The position numbers and the translations under genes were made by a program. A DNA stretch of 64,000 bases from Brucella pecoris (GTDB lineage Bacteria; Pseudomonadota; Alphaproteobacteria; Rhizobiales; Rhizobiaceae): positions 207,918-271,917 of the forward strand of contig NZ_VEWK01000006.1 of the NCBI RefSeq assembly GCF_006376675.1, in the 5' to 3' direction. Within the stretch, counting starts at the first letter, position 1; every line of letters starts with the position of its first letter. The notes under the pieces are model-generated. The model made no database searches. It saw only the letters and a list, made by a program, of their open reading frames with translations, and had not been told where the DNA came from. Shown in pieces: positions 7,787 through 15,970 of this stretch.

Positions 7787-9900
7787 TCGGCGGCAATATC
7801 AGCATCAGTAGCGGAACCGACAGTGTAACGATGACGGGTGGCACGGTTGCTGGCGATGTTTTGCTCGGCTTCGGCAATGATCAGTTCTCATGGAATGGCG
7901 GTGGCATAATCTATGGGAAGATCGACCTCGGCCCAGATAACGATACTGCTGTTCTTGCCAATCTGACGGATGCCAATATAGGCGCGACCAAACAGCTTAC
8001 CGGTGGTGAGGGGAGTGATGTCCTCACATTCAGCAATGTAAAAACCGGAAACGTCGCCCGGTTTGATAGCTGGGAGACAATCAACCTTACCAATGACACG
8101 CGGCTCGTATTCGACAATGCTCTTACACTAGGCGATGCTGGAACCCGAACGGGAACACTCAGTATCGATGCGACGAGTACTGTTTATGGTGGTGGCACAA
8201 AGAGCGGTGTGAATCCCTTCACTGCGGGTCAGTTAGCCAATGTTTACAACGCTGGGCGTATTGATCTCACCAACGGTGGGATTAACACCACCGACGCATT
8301 TACGATCAAGGGCAACTATGTCGGGCAGAACGGTCTTTTGTTTGTCGATACTGTTCTTGGTTCCGATAATTCGCCTTCTGATAAACTCGTGATCAATACA
8401 GGTGTTGCATCAGGCAGCACCAGTATTGCTGTGACGAATGTTGGTGGGGCAGGTGCCGCAACGAATGCGGACGGTATCATGGTCGTGGAGGCGCTGAATG
8501 GTGGTTCCACCAGTCAGAATGCGTTCTCGCTGAATGGTCGTGCGGCAGCCGGCGCTTACGAATATTTTCTGTTCAGGGGCGGTGTATCGGCGAAAACGGC
8601 CGAGAACTGGTATCTGAGATCCACGTTGGTGCGCGGAAGCGATCCACCCGCTGCGACGGATGGAACCGCTGTCGCGCCGGAAGAGCCAGAAACAACCGCG
8701 CCGCCACCTGCGCTTGAACAACCGCCAGCGGTGTTGCCCGTCGACCCCAATGACGGAAACCCCGACGACACATCAACTCCTGTAACTGAAGAATCTCCTG
8801 CGCCTCACGCACCTCCACCCCCAGTGTCGGCTGAAGCACCCAACCCTCCTGATAACACAACGGGGCAGCAACATGATGTTGCACTTCCCTTTGATGGCGC
8901 AGTTCCGCCTTCGCCCGGAGCAACGCGGGTGAAGGGCGACGTTATACCGCTCTATCGTGTGGAAGTGCCGGTTTATTCGGCTTTGCCACCTGTCGCGCAT
9001 CATCTGGCTCTCTCCACTCTGGGCACCTTCCATGAACGTCGCGGTGAACAAGATTTGCTAGAAGCTGCCGGATACCTGCCTTCAAGCTGGGCCAGAGTTT
9101 TCGGACAAGACATCGACATGAAATGGAAAGGTACAGTCGCTCCAGGGCTTGACGGAAAGCTCTTTGGTATTCAGGCTGGACAGGATATTCTGGGCCGCGA
9201 AACCGATGGCGGACATTTTGACCGGTTTGGTCTATTCTTCGGTTATGCCCGTGCTACTGGCGACGTCACCGGGCAAGCGCTCGGATGGAACGATCTCGCT
9301 GTCGGTGATCTGGAAGTTACAGGTACGAGTTTCGGCGGATATTGGACTCATGTCGGGCCGCAGGGCTGGTATCTCGACGCCATACTTATGGGAACCTGGT
9401 TCGGTGGAGATGCGACCTCGAATGAAGGTCAGAGTATCGATCTCGATGGGCATGGGGTTACGGCTTCGCTTGAAGGCGGGTATCCTATCGCTCTGAGCGA
9501 AAGCTTGACACTGGAGCCGCAGGCGCAATTGATCTGGCAGCGTCTCTCGCTTGACGATCAGGCTGATCGATATTCTTCGGTATCGTTTGACACAGACGAT
9601 GCGTGGACTGGACGTATCGGGTTCAGACTGCAGGGCAAACAGGATACAACCGTCGGAAAACTACGGCCATATCTGAAAGCCAATCTCTGGCAGAACTTTT
9701 CATCAGACCAGTCCGTGCGTTTTGCCACCGATCCGATTGTAACCGACCTCAAAGGCACTTCGCTGGAACTGGGGGGTGGGCTGACTTTAGATATTACCGA
9801 GAAAGCCAGTCTGTTTGCGACAGCGGACTACACGACCAATCTTGGTGGCGAGCGCAACCGGATATGGGAAGGTAATTTGGGGCTGAATATAAAATGGTAA
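7783..9900 (+). CDS. Autotransporter, rest of passenger plus C-terminal beta-barrel (frameshifted)
   Basis: This 705-residue frame overlaps the previous one by ATGA but starts inside the passenger repeats (SGTDSVTMTGG, GFGNDQFSWNGG, GPDNDTAVLANL) and has no signal peptide. Residues about 100-280 are beta-helix-like passenger. Residues about 285-370 form a proline-rich linker (8640-8870, APPPALEQPPAVLPVDPND and similar). Residues about 430-705 are an autotransporter beta-barrel with the alternating pattern and terminal aromatic (NLGLNIKW). The family is the outer-membrane autotransporters of type V secretion; Brucella members act in adhesion and polarity. As annotated, the barrel cannot be secreted without the upstream signal peptide, so the gene is probably inactive unless the shift is a sequencing error or is bypassed. 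Confidence 0.82.
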   Translation: MIGGNISISSGTDSVTMTGGTVAGDVLLGFGNDQFSWNGGGIIYGKIDLGPDNDTAVLANLTDANIGATKQLTGGEGSDVLTFSNVKTGNVARFDSWETINLTNDTRLVFDNALTLGDAGTRTGTLSIDATSTVYGGGTKSGVNPFTAGQLANVYNAGRIDLTNGGINTTDAFTIKGNYVGQNGLLFVDTVLGSDNSPSDKLVINTGVASGSTSIAVTNVGGAGAATNADGIMVVEALNGGSTSQNAFSLNGRAAAGAYEYFLFRGGVSAKTAENWYLRSTLVRGSDPPAATDGTAVAPEEPETTAPPPALEQPPAVLPVDPNDGNPDDTSTPVTEESPAPHAPPPPVSAEAPNPPDNTTGQQHDVALPFDGAVPPSPGATRVKGDVIPLYRVEVPVYSALPPVAHHLALSTLGTFHERRGEQDLLEAAGYLPSSWARVFGQDIDMKWKGTVAPGLDGKLFGIQAGQDILGRETDGGHFDRFGLFFGYARATGDVTGQALGWNDLAVGDLEVTGTSFGGYWTHVGPQGWYLDAILMGTWFGGDATSNEGQSIDLDGHGVTASLEGGYPIALSESLTLEPQAQLIWQRLSLDDQADRYSSVSFDTDDAWTGRIGFRLQGKQDTTVGKLRPYLKANLWQNFSSDQSVRFATDPIVTDLKGTSLELGGGLTLDITEKASLFATADYTTNLGGERNRIWEGNLGLNIKW

Positions 9901-9952
9901 AGACAATGGCTGTCGAAACTGATCGCCAATTACAGAGGAGGGAACAACGGTA

Positions 9953-10201
9953 ATGGGTAGACGCGCATATGAAAAGCTCGCGAGAATCTGTGCATCCCTG
10001 AACACGTCCGAACAGGAGCTAGCCCACTCTCTCGGTATTTCGCGAGTTGCGCTGAAAGCGATTGATCGCACGGACGCGCCTCTTTATCTGCGGCTGGCGC
10101 TGGCTGCTTTGGTATCGGAAATGGACCCTGATAAAGTGCTGAATTCCAAGCGCGGGAGTTCAGAAATGGAAAGGCCTCTTCACCTCTTGTCGGCAAGATA
10201 A
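9953..10201 (+). CDS. Small HTH-like protein, 82 aa
   Basis: ATG preceded by AGAGGAGGGAACAACGGTA. The product contains a short helical segment that fits a Cro/Xre-like helix-turn-helix (residues about 10-40, NTSEQELAHSLGISRVALKA) followed by LYLRLALAALVSEMDPD. This is the same architecture as small 'RICASL..TSEQ.LA..LGISR' proteins of Hyphomicrobiales, whose role I do not know. It begins 52 bp after the autotransporter and 25 bp before the DUF2865 gene, so the three may be co-transcribed. Confidence 0.6.
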   Translation: MGRRAYEKLARICASLNTSEQELAHSLGISRVALKAIDRTDAPLYLRLALAALVSEMDPDKVLNSKRGSSEMERPLHLLSAR

Positions 10202-10226
10202 TGGTCTGGATTCATAGGTTTCAAAG

Positions 10227-11093
10227 GTGTTGGTTGTGGCAAAATCTTTCGCCTTACTGCTTTTGATTGGACTGTTTTGTTATCCGCAGTTGGCTGCCGC
10301 GTCCTGTACGCGAGCAGCCGGTGCAGCGGATCTGATGACGCAACGCCAACTTTCAGCGCTGCGTGCGATGGAACGCAGTCGTGGTTGTAAGGGAGACGAT
10401 GGACGTGGAGGTTTCTTCAATCCGTGCCGTGACCTTGCTCAACGCATTGCCGAAATCCAGCGGCAGCTTTCATCCAGTTCGCTTTCTTCTCGGTCATGCG
10501 CTGAACAACCGGCTGCCAGTCAAACCACAAAAGTGAAACTTGATCGACCGAAAGCCTCGTCCGTTGCCACGAACAACAAACCATGGGTACCTAACGGTAT
10601 CAAAGGTGCTTTGACTTATTGTGTACGTCTGTCGGATGGCTATCTGTTTCCGGCCCCGCATTCGCAGTTTCAGAAATCCGACAATGTGACAGAAGCAATG
10701 GCGCAATGTCGCTTCATTTGTCAGGGCGAGAATGTCGATCTGTATATTTTGAGCGATCCGAATGGTGAGACTGCGGATATGGTCTCAGTTTCCAGCGGCA
10801 GGCCCTATATCGAGTTGCCCACGGCCTATAACTATCAGGGTGGCAGTGATTTCAGGAAATGTGACTGGGCCGGTTATGTCGGCAAGATCAGCGAGTTACG
10901 CGCCAGTAACAGAGGCAGTCGTGCGTTCAAGAACGTCGTTGTTCCGATGCCGGATACACGCCCCGCCCGCAATGAGGATGCCAGTGTTTCGACAACCTCT
11001 TTTGCGCCCCTAACCGACCGCAATGTACGTGTTGTCGGTCCAGCCTTCATTTTCGATGAAGGTGAAGGACACACGAAACTCCCTATACACTGA
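10227..11093 (+). CDS. DUF2865 domain-containing exported protein
   Basis: A 288-residue protein with a Sec signal peptide (hydrophobic SFALLLLIGLFCYPQL, cleavage near AAAS, residue 25). It has a Gln/Ser-rich helical segment, then the DUF2865 core at about residues 125-230: LTYCVRLSDGYLFPAP, MAQCRFICQGENVDLYIL, and the later DFRKCDWAGYVG. DUF2865 proteins are restricted to Hyphomicrobiales, probably periplasmic or cell-surface, and have no established function. The start is a GTG (10227); a second in-frame GTG at 10236 is equally possible. The gene follows the small HTH-like gene closely. Confidence 0.82.
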   Translation: MLVVAKSFALLLLIGLFCYPQLAAASCTRAAGAADLMTQRQLSALRAMERSRGCKGDDGRGGFFNPCRDLAQRIAEIQRQLSSSSLSSRSCAEQPAASQTTKVKLDRPKASSVATNNKPWVPNGIKGALTYCVRLSDGYLFPAPHSQFQKSDNVTEAMAQCRFICQGENVDLYILSDPNGETADMVSVSSGRPYIELPTAYNYQGGSDFRKCDWAGYVGKISELRASNRGSRAFKNVVVPMPDTRPARNEDASVSTTSFAPLTDRNVRVVGPAFIFDEGEGHTKLPIH

Positions 11094-11273
11094 GGATGCT
11101 GTACTCCATCATCCCAAGGTCAATTAGAATGAGACGTGTCGCGATTGAGACTGAGCTGCTTGCTTTCAGTCTGTAACCTCCCTCGAGCGGGTGTTTTCAA
11201 TATATGCCCGGGAACTATCGATCATTGCATTGTTTGAAATCTGTCAGTGTTGTTCGACCTGGAGGAGGTAGAC

Positions 11274-12464
11274 ATGAGCAGGAACCGTGGCGTCGTTTAT
11301 TTGCGACCCGGCAAAGTTGAAGTGCGCGATATTGAAGATCCAGCGTTAGCGGCACCGGACGGGCGGAAGCTGGAGCACGCCGTTATACTAAAGGTAATTT
11401 CGACCAATATTTGCGGCTCGGACCAGCATATGGTACGCGGACGCACCACAGCAATGCCGGGCCTTGTACTTGGACATGAGATCACAGGTGAAATCATCGA
11501 AAAGGGTAGCGATGTCGAGATGCTCGATGTGGGCGATATCGTATCGGTACCGTTCAATGTCGCTTGCGGACGCTGCCGCTGCTGTAAAACACAGGACACA
11601 GGCGTTTGCCTGACGGTTAATCCATCACGTGCCGGCGGTGCTTACGGATATGTTGATATGGGTGGCTGGATCGGCGGGCAGGCCCGCTATGTTATGGTTC
11701 CCTATGCCGATTTCAATCTGCTGAAGTTTCCTGATCGGGAGCAGGCGATGGAAAAAATCCGCGACCTGACCATGCTGTCCGACATTTTGCCGACTGGCTT
11801 TCACGGTGCAGTCAAGGCTGGCGTCGGGGTCGGTTCGGTCGTTTATGTGGCGGGCGCGGGGCCGGTCGGTCTTGCCGCGGCAGCATCCGCACGTATTCTG
11901 GGTGCTGCAGTCGTCATGATCGGTGATTTCAATAAAGAGCGCCTCGATCATGCGCGGAAGGTGGGCTTCGAGCCTATCGACCTTTCAGCAAGCGATCGTC
12001 TCGGTGACATGATTGCAGAGGTCACAGGAAGCAACGAAGTCGATAGCGCTATCGATGCTGTCGGTTTCGAGGCGCGCGGCCATAGCGGTGGCGAGCAACC
12101 AGCGGTCGTGCTGAACCAGATGATGGAGATAACGCGCCCGGCTGGAGCTATCGGCATTCCGGGACTCTACGTCACCGAGGATCCAGGTGCGGTCGATAAT
12201 GCTGCGAAACAAGGTAGCCTGTCACTTCGTTTCGGTCTTGGCTGGGCAAAGGCGCAGTCATTCCATACAGGCCAGACACCAGTGCTGAAGTATAGTCGTC
12301 AGTTGATGCAGGCTATTCTCCATGGGCGTCTGAACATCGCGGAAGTTGTTAATGCTCAGGTCATTTCGCTGGAGGACGCGGCGAAAGGCTATGAGAGTTT
12401 CGATCAGGGCGCCGCGAAAAAGTTCGTTCTCGATCCGCATGGTCTTGTGAGTAAGGCAGCCTGA
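11274..12464 (+). CDS. fdhA: Glutathione-independent formaldehyde dehydrogenase
   Basis: A 396-residue zinc-dependent medium-chain dehydrogenase. The catalytic zinc site is in NICGSDQHMV and GHEITG, the structural zinc lobe in CGRCRCCKTQDTGVC, and the Rossmann fold in VYVAGAGPVGLAAA. The start MSRNRGVVYLRPGKVEV and the long insert with RAGGAYGYVDMGGWIGGQA match Pseudomonas putida-type FdhA, which oxidises formaldehyde to formate with NAD+ without added thiol. The start at 11274 has GGAGGAGG eight bases upstream; upstream in-frame codons lack such a site. It stands alone between the DUF2865 gene and a terminator, which suggests a single-gene transcript used in formaldehyde detoxification. Confidence 0.93.
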   Translation: MSRNRGVVYLRPGKVEVRDIEDPALAAPDGRKLEHAVILKVISTNICGSDQHMVRGRTTAMPGLVLGHEITGEIIEKGSDVEMLDVGDIVSVPFNVACGRCRCCKTQDTGVCLTVNPSRAGGAYGYVDMGGWIGGQARYVMVPYADFNLLKFPDREQAMEKIRDLTMLSDILPTGFHGAVKAGVGVGSVVYVAGAGPVGLAAAASARILGAAVVMIGDFNKERLDHARKVGFEPIDLSASDRLGDMIAEVTGSNEVDSAIDAVGFEARGHSGGEQPAVVLNQMMEITRPAGAIGIPGLYVTEDPGAVDNAAKQGSLSLRFGLGWAKAQSFHTGQTPVLKYSRQLMQAILHGRLNIAEVVNAQVISLEDAAKGYESFDQGAAKKFVLDPHGLVSKAA

Positions 12465-12489
12465 TCCAAACGTATTCTGAATTATGTAA

Positions 12490-12515
12490 AAAGGGCATCC
12501 TTATGGGTGCCCTTT
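12490..12515 (+). terminator. Rho-independent terminator after fdhA
   Basis: Inverted repeat AAAGGGCATCC-ttat-GGGTGCCCTTT, about 26 nt after the fdhA stop. The stem is 11 bp with one G-U pair and is followed by a short T-rich stretch. Confidence 0.8.
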
Positions 12516-12536
12516 CTGTTGGCATATAGTCGCAAC

Positions 12537-12550
12537 CTGTAACGTTACAG
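12537..12550. promoter_or_regulatory. Distal LacI-type operator (CTGTAACGTTACAG)
   Basis: A perfect 14-bp palindrome with the central CG of LacI/GalR-family operators. A near-identical copy lies at 12736-12749, just upstream of the sugar-transport operon. A LacI-family gene closes that operon on the opposite strand (19211-20251) and is the obvious candidate to bind here. Centre-to-centre spacing of the two sites is 199 bp, about 19 helical turns, which would suit repression by DNA looping. Confidence 0.78.
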
Positions 12551-12705
12551 ATTCAAGGAAAATCGATACTCGCTAATCAATTTCGATGGGGACGAAGTGT
12601 AAGAAAGCACATTCACATAAAGAATTAAAACTTTAGAAAAATTAGTTAATTCAACGAATTATCTCATATCTAGCTACTAAGTCGGTGTTGCTGAGAATTA
12701 AGGGC

Positions 12706-12733
12706 TTGCAAGAAAAGCCATTTTGAATACCAT
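12706..12733 (+). promoter_or_regulatory. Candidate promoter of the sugar operon
   Basis: TTGCAA (12706-12711) and TACCAT (12728-12733) are separated by 16 bp. The proximal LacI-type operator begins three bases further on, where bound repressor would cover the transcription start. The boxes are weak matches; the placement is what supports the call. Confidence 0.4.
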
Positions 12734-12735
12734 AC

Positions 12736-12749
12736 CTGTAACGTTTCAG
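12736..12749. promoter_or_regulatory. Proximal LacI-type operator (CTGTAACGTTTCAG)
   Basis: The second copy of the operator palindrome, with one mismatch from perfect symmetry, located 17 bp before the start codon of the binding-protein gene. It shares 13 of 14 bases with the site at 12537-12550. Confidence 0.78.
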
Positions 12750-12766
12750 ATTTGGGAGGATATGAA

Positions 12767-14023
12767 ATGTTGTCTGGAAGAGCAAAAGTACTTGCTGCAT
12801 CCGTTTGTCTGACTATGACAACGTTAACAATGGCCGGGCCGGTTTCTGCGGCCGATCTGGAAGTCACGCATTGGTGGACATCTGGCGGCGAAGCTGCTGC
12901 GGTCAAGGTGCTGGCCGAAAAGTATGAGGCGCTTGGCGGTGACAAATGGGTTGATGGCGCCATTGCCGGTAGCGGTTCTACTGCGCGGCCGATCATTATC
13001 AGTCGTATTCTCGGCGGCAATCCCATGGGAGCCACCCAACTCAATCACGGACGGCAGGCCGAAGAGTTGGTCCAGGGTGGCTTGATGGCTGATCTGACGG
13101 AGCTTGCAGAGAAGGAAGGTTGGGCTGAGTTCATTCGCCCGAAGAGTCTTCTGGAATCCTGCACTTATGAGGGGCGTCTTTACTGCGTACCCTTGAATAT
13201 TCACTCTTGGGAATGGATGTGGATCAATCCGCAGGCATTCCGTGATGCTGGAGCCGAGCCGCCGAAAAACTGGAATGATCTTGTCGCTGCCGGTCCCAAG
13301 CTCAAGGAAAAGAACATCGTGCCGTTGGCAACCGGCGATGGTTGGCAGGTCAACGGTATGCTGACCGTTCTGACAACCGCAATTGGCGGTAAAGACCTCT
13401 ATCTGAAGGTGAATAAGGATAAGGATGCCGAGGCCGCACGTGGCCCGGAAATGAAAAAGGTCTTTGAAGCTCTGGCGGAGGCACGATCACTAGCCGATCC
13501 GGGTTATGTCGGTCGTTCATGGAACGAGGCAACCAACATGGTGCTGACCGGTCGCGCAGGTACTCAGATTATGGGCGACTGGGCGCAGGGCGAGTTTGGT
13601 ACTGCGGGCAAGGTTGCAGGCAAGGATTATGACTGCCTGCCCGGTCTTGGTATTCACCAGTATCTTGATACCGGCGGTGACGCGATCTACTTCCCAAAGA
13701 ATAAAGATCCGGAAGTTACCAAGGCGCAGCTCAAGCTGGCAAGCATGCTCGTTTCCAAGGAGACGCAGGTTGCTTTCAACCTTGCCAAGGGTTCGCTTCC
13801 AATCCGTGGCGATGTTGATCTTGATGCAGCTTCAAGCTGCATGCGTGCCGGTATCGATATTCTGAAGAACCCGGACAATATCGTCCCGTCTGTGGAGCAA
13901 TTGCGTGCGCCGGATACGCAGGGGCAGATCGAAAGCCTGGCAGCCGAGTTTTTCTCCAATCCCGACATGACGGTCGATGATATTCAGGAACGTTTTGCGG
14001 AGATTATCGAACAGGCACAATAG
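12767..14023 (+). CDS. Carbohydrate ABC transporter substrate-binding protein (GtsA-like)
   Basis: A 418-residue periplasmic binding protein of the CUT1 sugar family. It has a signal peptide (VLAASVCLTMTTLTMAGPVSA, cut near residue 29) followed by DLEVTHWWTSGGEAAAVKVL, which closely resembles the N terminus of pseudomonad GtsA/glucose-type binding proteins. Later motifs GNPMGATQLNHGRQ, NIHSWEWMWIN and GRAGTQIMGDWAQGEF fit the same group. The start ATG at 12767 has GGGAGGA six bases upstream; the frame extends 15 bases further only through a TTG. It is the first gene of a six-gene operon with permeases, ATPase, isomerase and dehydrogenase, and is preceded by two LacI-type operators. The substrate is probably a hexose or hexose derivative; glucose itself is not proven. 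Confidence 0.92.
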   Translation: MLSGRAKVLAASVCLTMTTLTMAGPVSAADLEVTHWWTSGGEAAAVKVLAEKYEALGGDKWVDGAIAGSGSTARPIIISRILGGNPMGATQLNHGRQAEELVQGGLMADLTELAEKEGWAEFIRPKSLLESCTYEGRLYCVPLNIHSWEWMWINPQAFRDAGAEPPKNWNDLVAAGPKLKEKNIVPLATGDGWQVNGMLTVLTTAIGGKDLYLKVNKDKDAEAARGPEMKKVFEALAEARSLADPGYVGRSWNEATNMVLTGRAGTQIMGDWAQGEFGTAGKVAGKDYDCLPGLGIHQYLDTGGDAIYFPKNKDPEVTKAQLKLASMLVSKETQVAFNLAKGSLPIRGDVDLDAASSCMRAGIDILKNPDNIVPSVEQLRAPDTQGQIESLAAEFFSNPDMTVDDIQERFAEIIEQAQ

Positions 14024-14098
14024 TCTCGTTCAGCTCTTGCGCCGTCGATGAGGAGGACGGTGCAAGATTTCCCGAAAGCCGGGACAGGGAGGAACATT

Positions 14099-15007
14099 AT
14101 GGCCGTCATTGGCGAAGGTTATAGGCGCAAGCCACCGGGAATATTTCGCAATCTCAATGCGAAGGTTGCAGCGATTCCGATGATCGCGACCGTTCTCGTG
14201 GTCTTTATAGGTTGCACGCTCTGGACGGTCTTCTATTCCTTCACATCTTCCAAATCGCTGCCGACATGGAATTTTGTCGGATTCGACCAATATATGCGCC
14301 TGTTTTCCGCAACCCGCTGGCACGTGTCGGTCCGCAATCTGGCGATCTATGGCATCCTTTGCATGGGATTCTCGCTTGTGATGGGGTTTGTGCTCGCAGC
14401 ACTGATGGATCAGAAAATCCGCTTTGAAAATACGTTTCGCACGATCTTCCTTTATCCCTATGCCCTGTCGTTCATTGTGACGGGTCTCGTCTGGCAGTGG
14501 ATATTCAATCCGCAACTTGGTTTGGAGAAGGTCATTCGGGATATCGGCTTCGACAATTTCCAGATGGCTATCCTGTCGAGCCGCACCTTCGTCATCTATG
14601 CGATTGTCATTGCCGGGCTCTGGCAGATGACGGGTCTGGTCATGGTTCTGATGCTGGCTGGGTTGCGCAATGTTGACGATGAAATCTGGAAAGCTGCGCG
14701 TGTTGACGGCATTCCTAAATGGAAAACCTATCTTTTCATTATCCTCCCGATGATGCGCCCAGTTCTGGTGACGACCGTCGTATTAATCGCGACAGGTATC
14801 GTCAAACTTTATGATCTGGTTGTTGCCATGACCAATGGTGGTCCTGGCATCGCATCGGAAGTGCCGGCAAAATATGTCTACGACTTCATGTTCGGCTGGG
14901 CCAATCTGGGGCAGGGTCTTGCCGCTTCTACGGTCATGCTGACCACTGTTCTGATCATTCTCGTTCCGTGGACGATGCTTGAATATAGCCGAAGGAAAGC
15001 CCGATGA
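14099..15007 (+). CDS. Sugar ABC transporter permease (MalF/UgpA type)
   Basis: A 302-residue inner-membrane permease with about six helices, the first at residues 20-45. The EAA loop is present (EIWKAARVDGIPKWKTYLFI), which contacts the ATPase. GGPGIASEVPAKYVYDFMF near the end is typical of the first permease of CUT1 glucose-type systems. The start ATG at 14099 follows GGGACAGGGAGGAACATT; an earlier ATG at 14048 lies in a region without coding character. The stop overlaps the next permease gene by ATGA, implying coupled translation. Confidence 0.92.
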   Translation: MAVIGEGYRRKPPGIFRNLNAKVAAIPMIATVLVVFIGCTLWTVFYSFTSSKSLPTWNFVGFDQYMRLFSATRWHVSVRNLAIYGILCMGFSLVMGFVLAALMDQKIRFENTFRTIFLYPYALSFIVTGLVWQWIFNPQLGLEKVIRDIGFDNFQMAILSSRTFVIYAIVIAGLWQMTGLVMVLMLAGLRNVDDEIWKAARVDGIPKWKTYLFIILPMMRPVLVTTVVLIATGIVKLYDLVVAMTNGGPGIASEVPAKYVYDFMFGWANLGQGLAASTVMLTTVLIILVPWTMLEYSRRKAR

Positions 15008-15966
15008 CGGAAGCTGTCCTGAACAGGAAGATGCCAACAAAAAATGAGGCTGTAGCAACCCGGATCCGCCCAGCGCAGAGGCCGGCATCCCAACCCTGGG
15101 GTCGCAAGCCGAAACGACGCTTTGCGCCTGCAACCATTATGCTCTACAGCGTCCTGTTTGTTGCTGCGGTCTATTACCTGCTGCCGCTCTACGTGATGGT
15201 CGTCACATCGCTGAAAGGCATGCCTGAAATCCGGCTGGGCAATATTTTTTCACCGCCAGTCGAGATCACATTCGAACCATGGATCAAGGCATGGAGCCAA
15301 GCTTGTACCGGCCTTTATTGCGAAGGCATCAGCGCGGGCTTCTGGAATTCCATCAAAATCACCGTGCCGAGTGTGATCGTTTCCATCGCTATCGCTTCGG
15401 TCAATGGTTACGCACTGGCAAACTGGAAGTTCAAAGGATCGGAAATCTTCTTTTCGGTCCTGCTGTTCGGAGCATTCATTCCGTATCAGGTCATGCTCTA
15501 TCCGCTCGTTATCATTACGCGCGAACTTGGAATATTCGGTACGCTGACCGGCGTTGTCTTCATCCATACCATCTTCGGTATGCCTATCCTGACGCTGTTG
15601 TTCCGTAATTATTTTGCAGGTCTGCCGCCGGAATTGTTCAAGGCTGCCCGTGTGGACGGTGCCGGTTTCTGGCGCATTTTCTTTCAGATCATGCTGCCGA
15701 TGTCGCTGCCGATCTTCGTCGTCGCAATTATTCTGCAGGTGACTGGTATCTGGAACGACTTTCTGTTCGGCGTGGTGTTTGCGGGAACGCAGAATTTTCC
15801 GATGACTGTCCAGCTAAACAATATCGTCAACTCCATGCAGGGTGTGAAGGAATATAACGTCAATATGGCTGCCACCATTCTCACAGGTGCTGTGCCGCTG
15901 CTCGTTTACTTTCTTTCAGGCCGTTACTTTGTTCGCGGTATCGCTGCCGGCGCAGTGAAAGGATGA
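15004..15966 (+). CDS. Sugar ABC transporter permease (MalG/UgpE type)
   Basis: A 320-residue second permease of the importer. A basic cytoplasmic N terminus of about 45 residues precedes the first helix (TIMLYSVLFVAAVYYLLPLY), followed by the MVVTSLKGMPEIRLGNIF segment and an EAA loop (ELFKAARVDGAGFWRIFFQ). The C terminus LLVYFLSGRYFVRGIAAGAVKG is the classical end of MalG-like permeases. It overlaps the previous gene by four bases and ends four bases before the ATPase gene. Confidence 0.92.
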   Translation: MTEAVLNRKMPTKNEAVATRIRPAQRPASQPWGRKPKRRFAPATIMLYSVLFVAAVYYLLPLYVMVVTSLKGMPEIRLGNIFSPPVEITFEPWIKAWSQACTGLYCEGISAGFWNSIKITVPSVIVSIAIASVNGYALANWKFKGSEIFFSVLLFGAFIPYQVMLYPLVIITRELGIFGTLTGVVFIHTIFGMPILTLLFRNYFAGLPPELFKAARVDGAGFWRIFFQIMLPMSLPIFVVAIILQVTGIWNDFLFGVVFAGTQNFPMTVQLNNIVNSMQGVKEYNVNMAATILTGAVPLLVYFLSGRYFVRGIAAGAVKG

Positions 15967-15970
15967 AATC

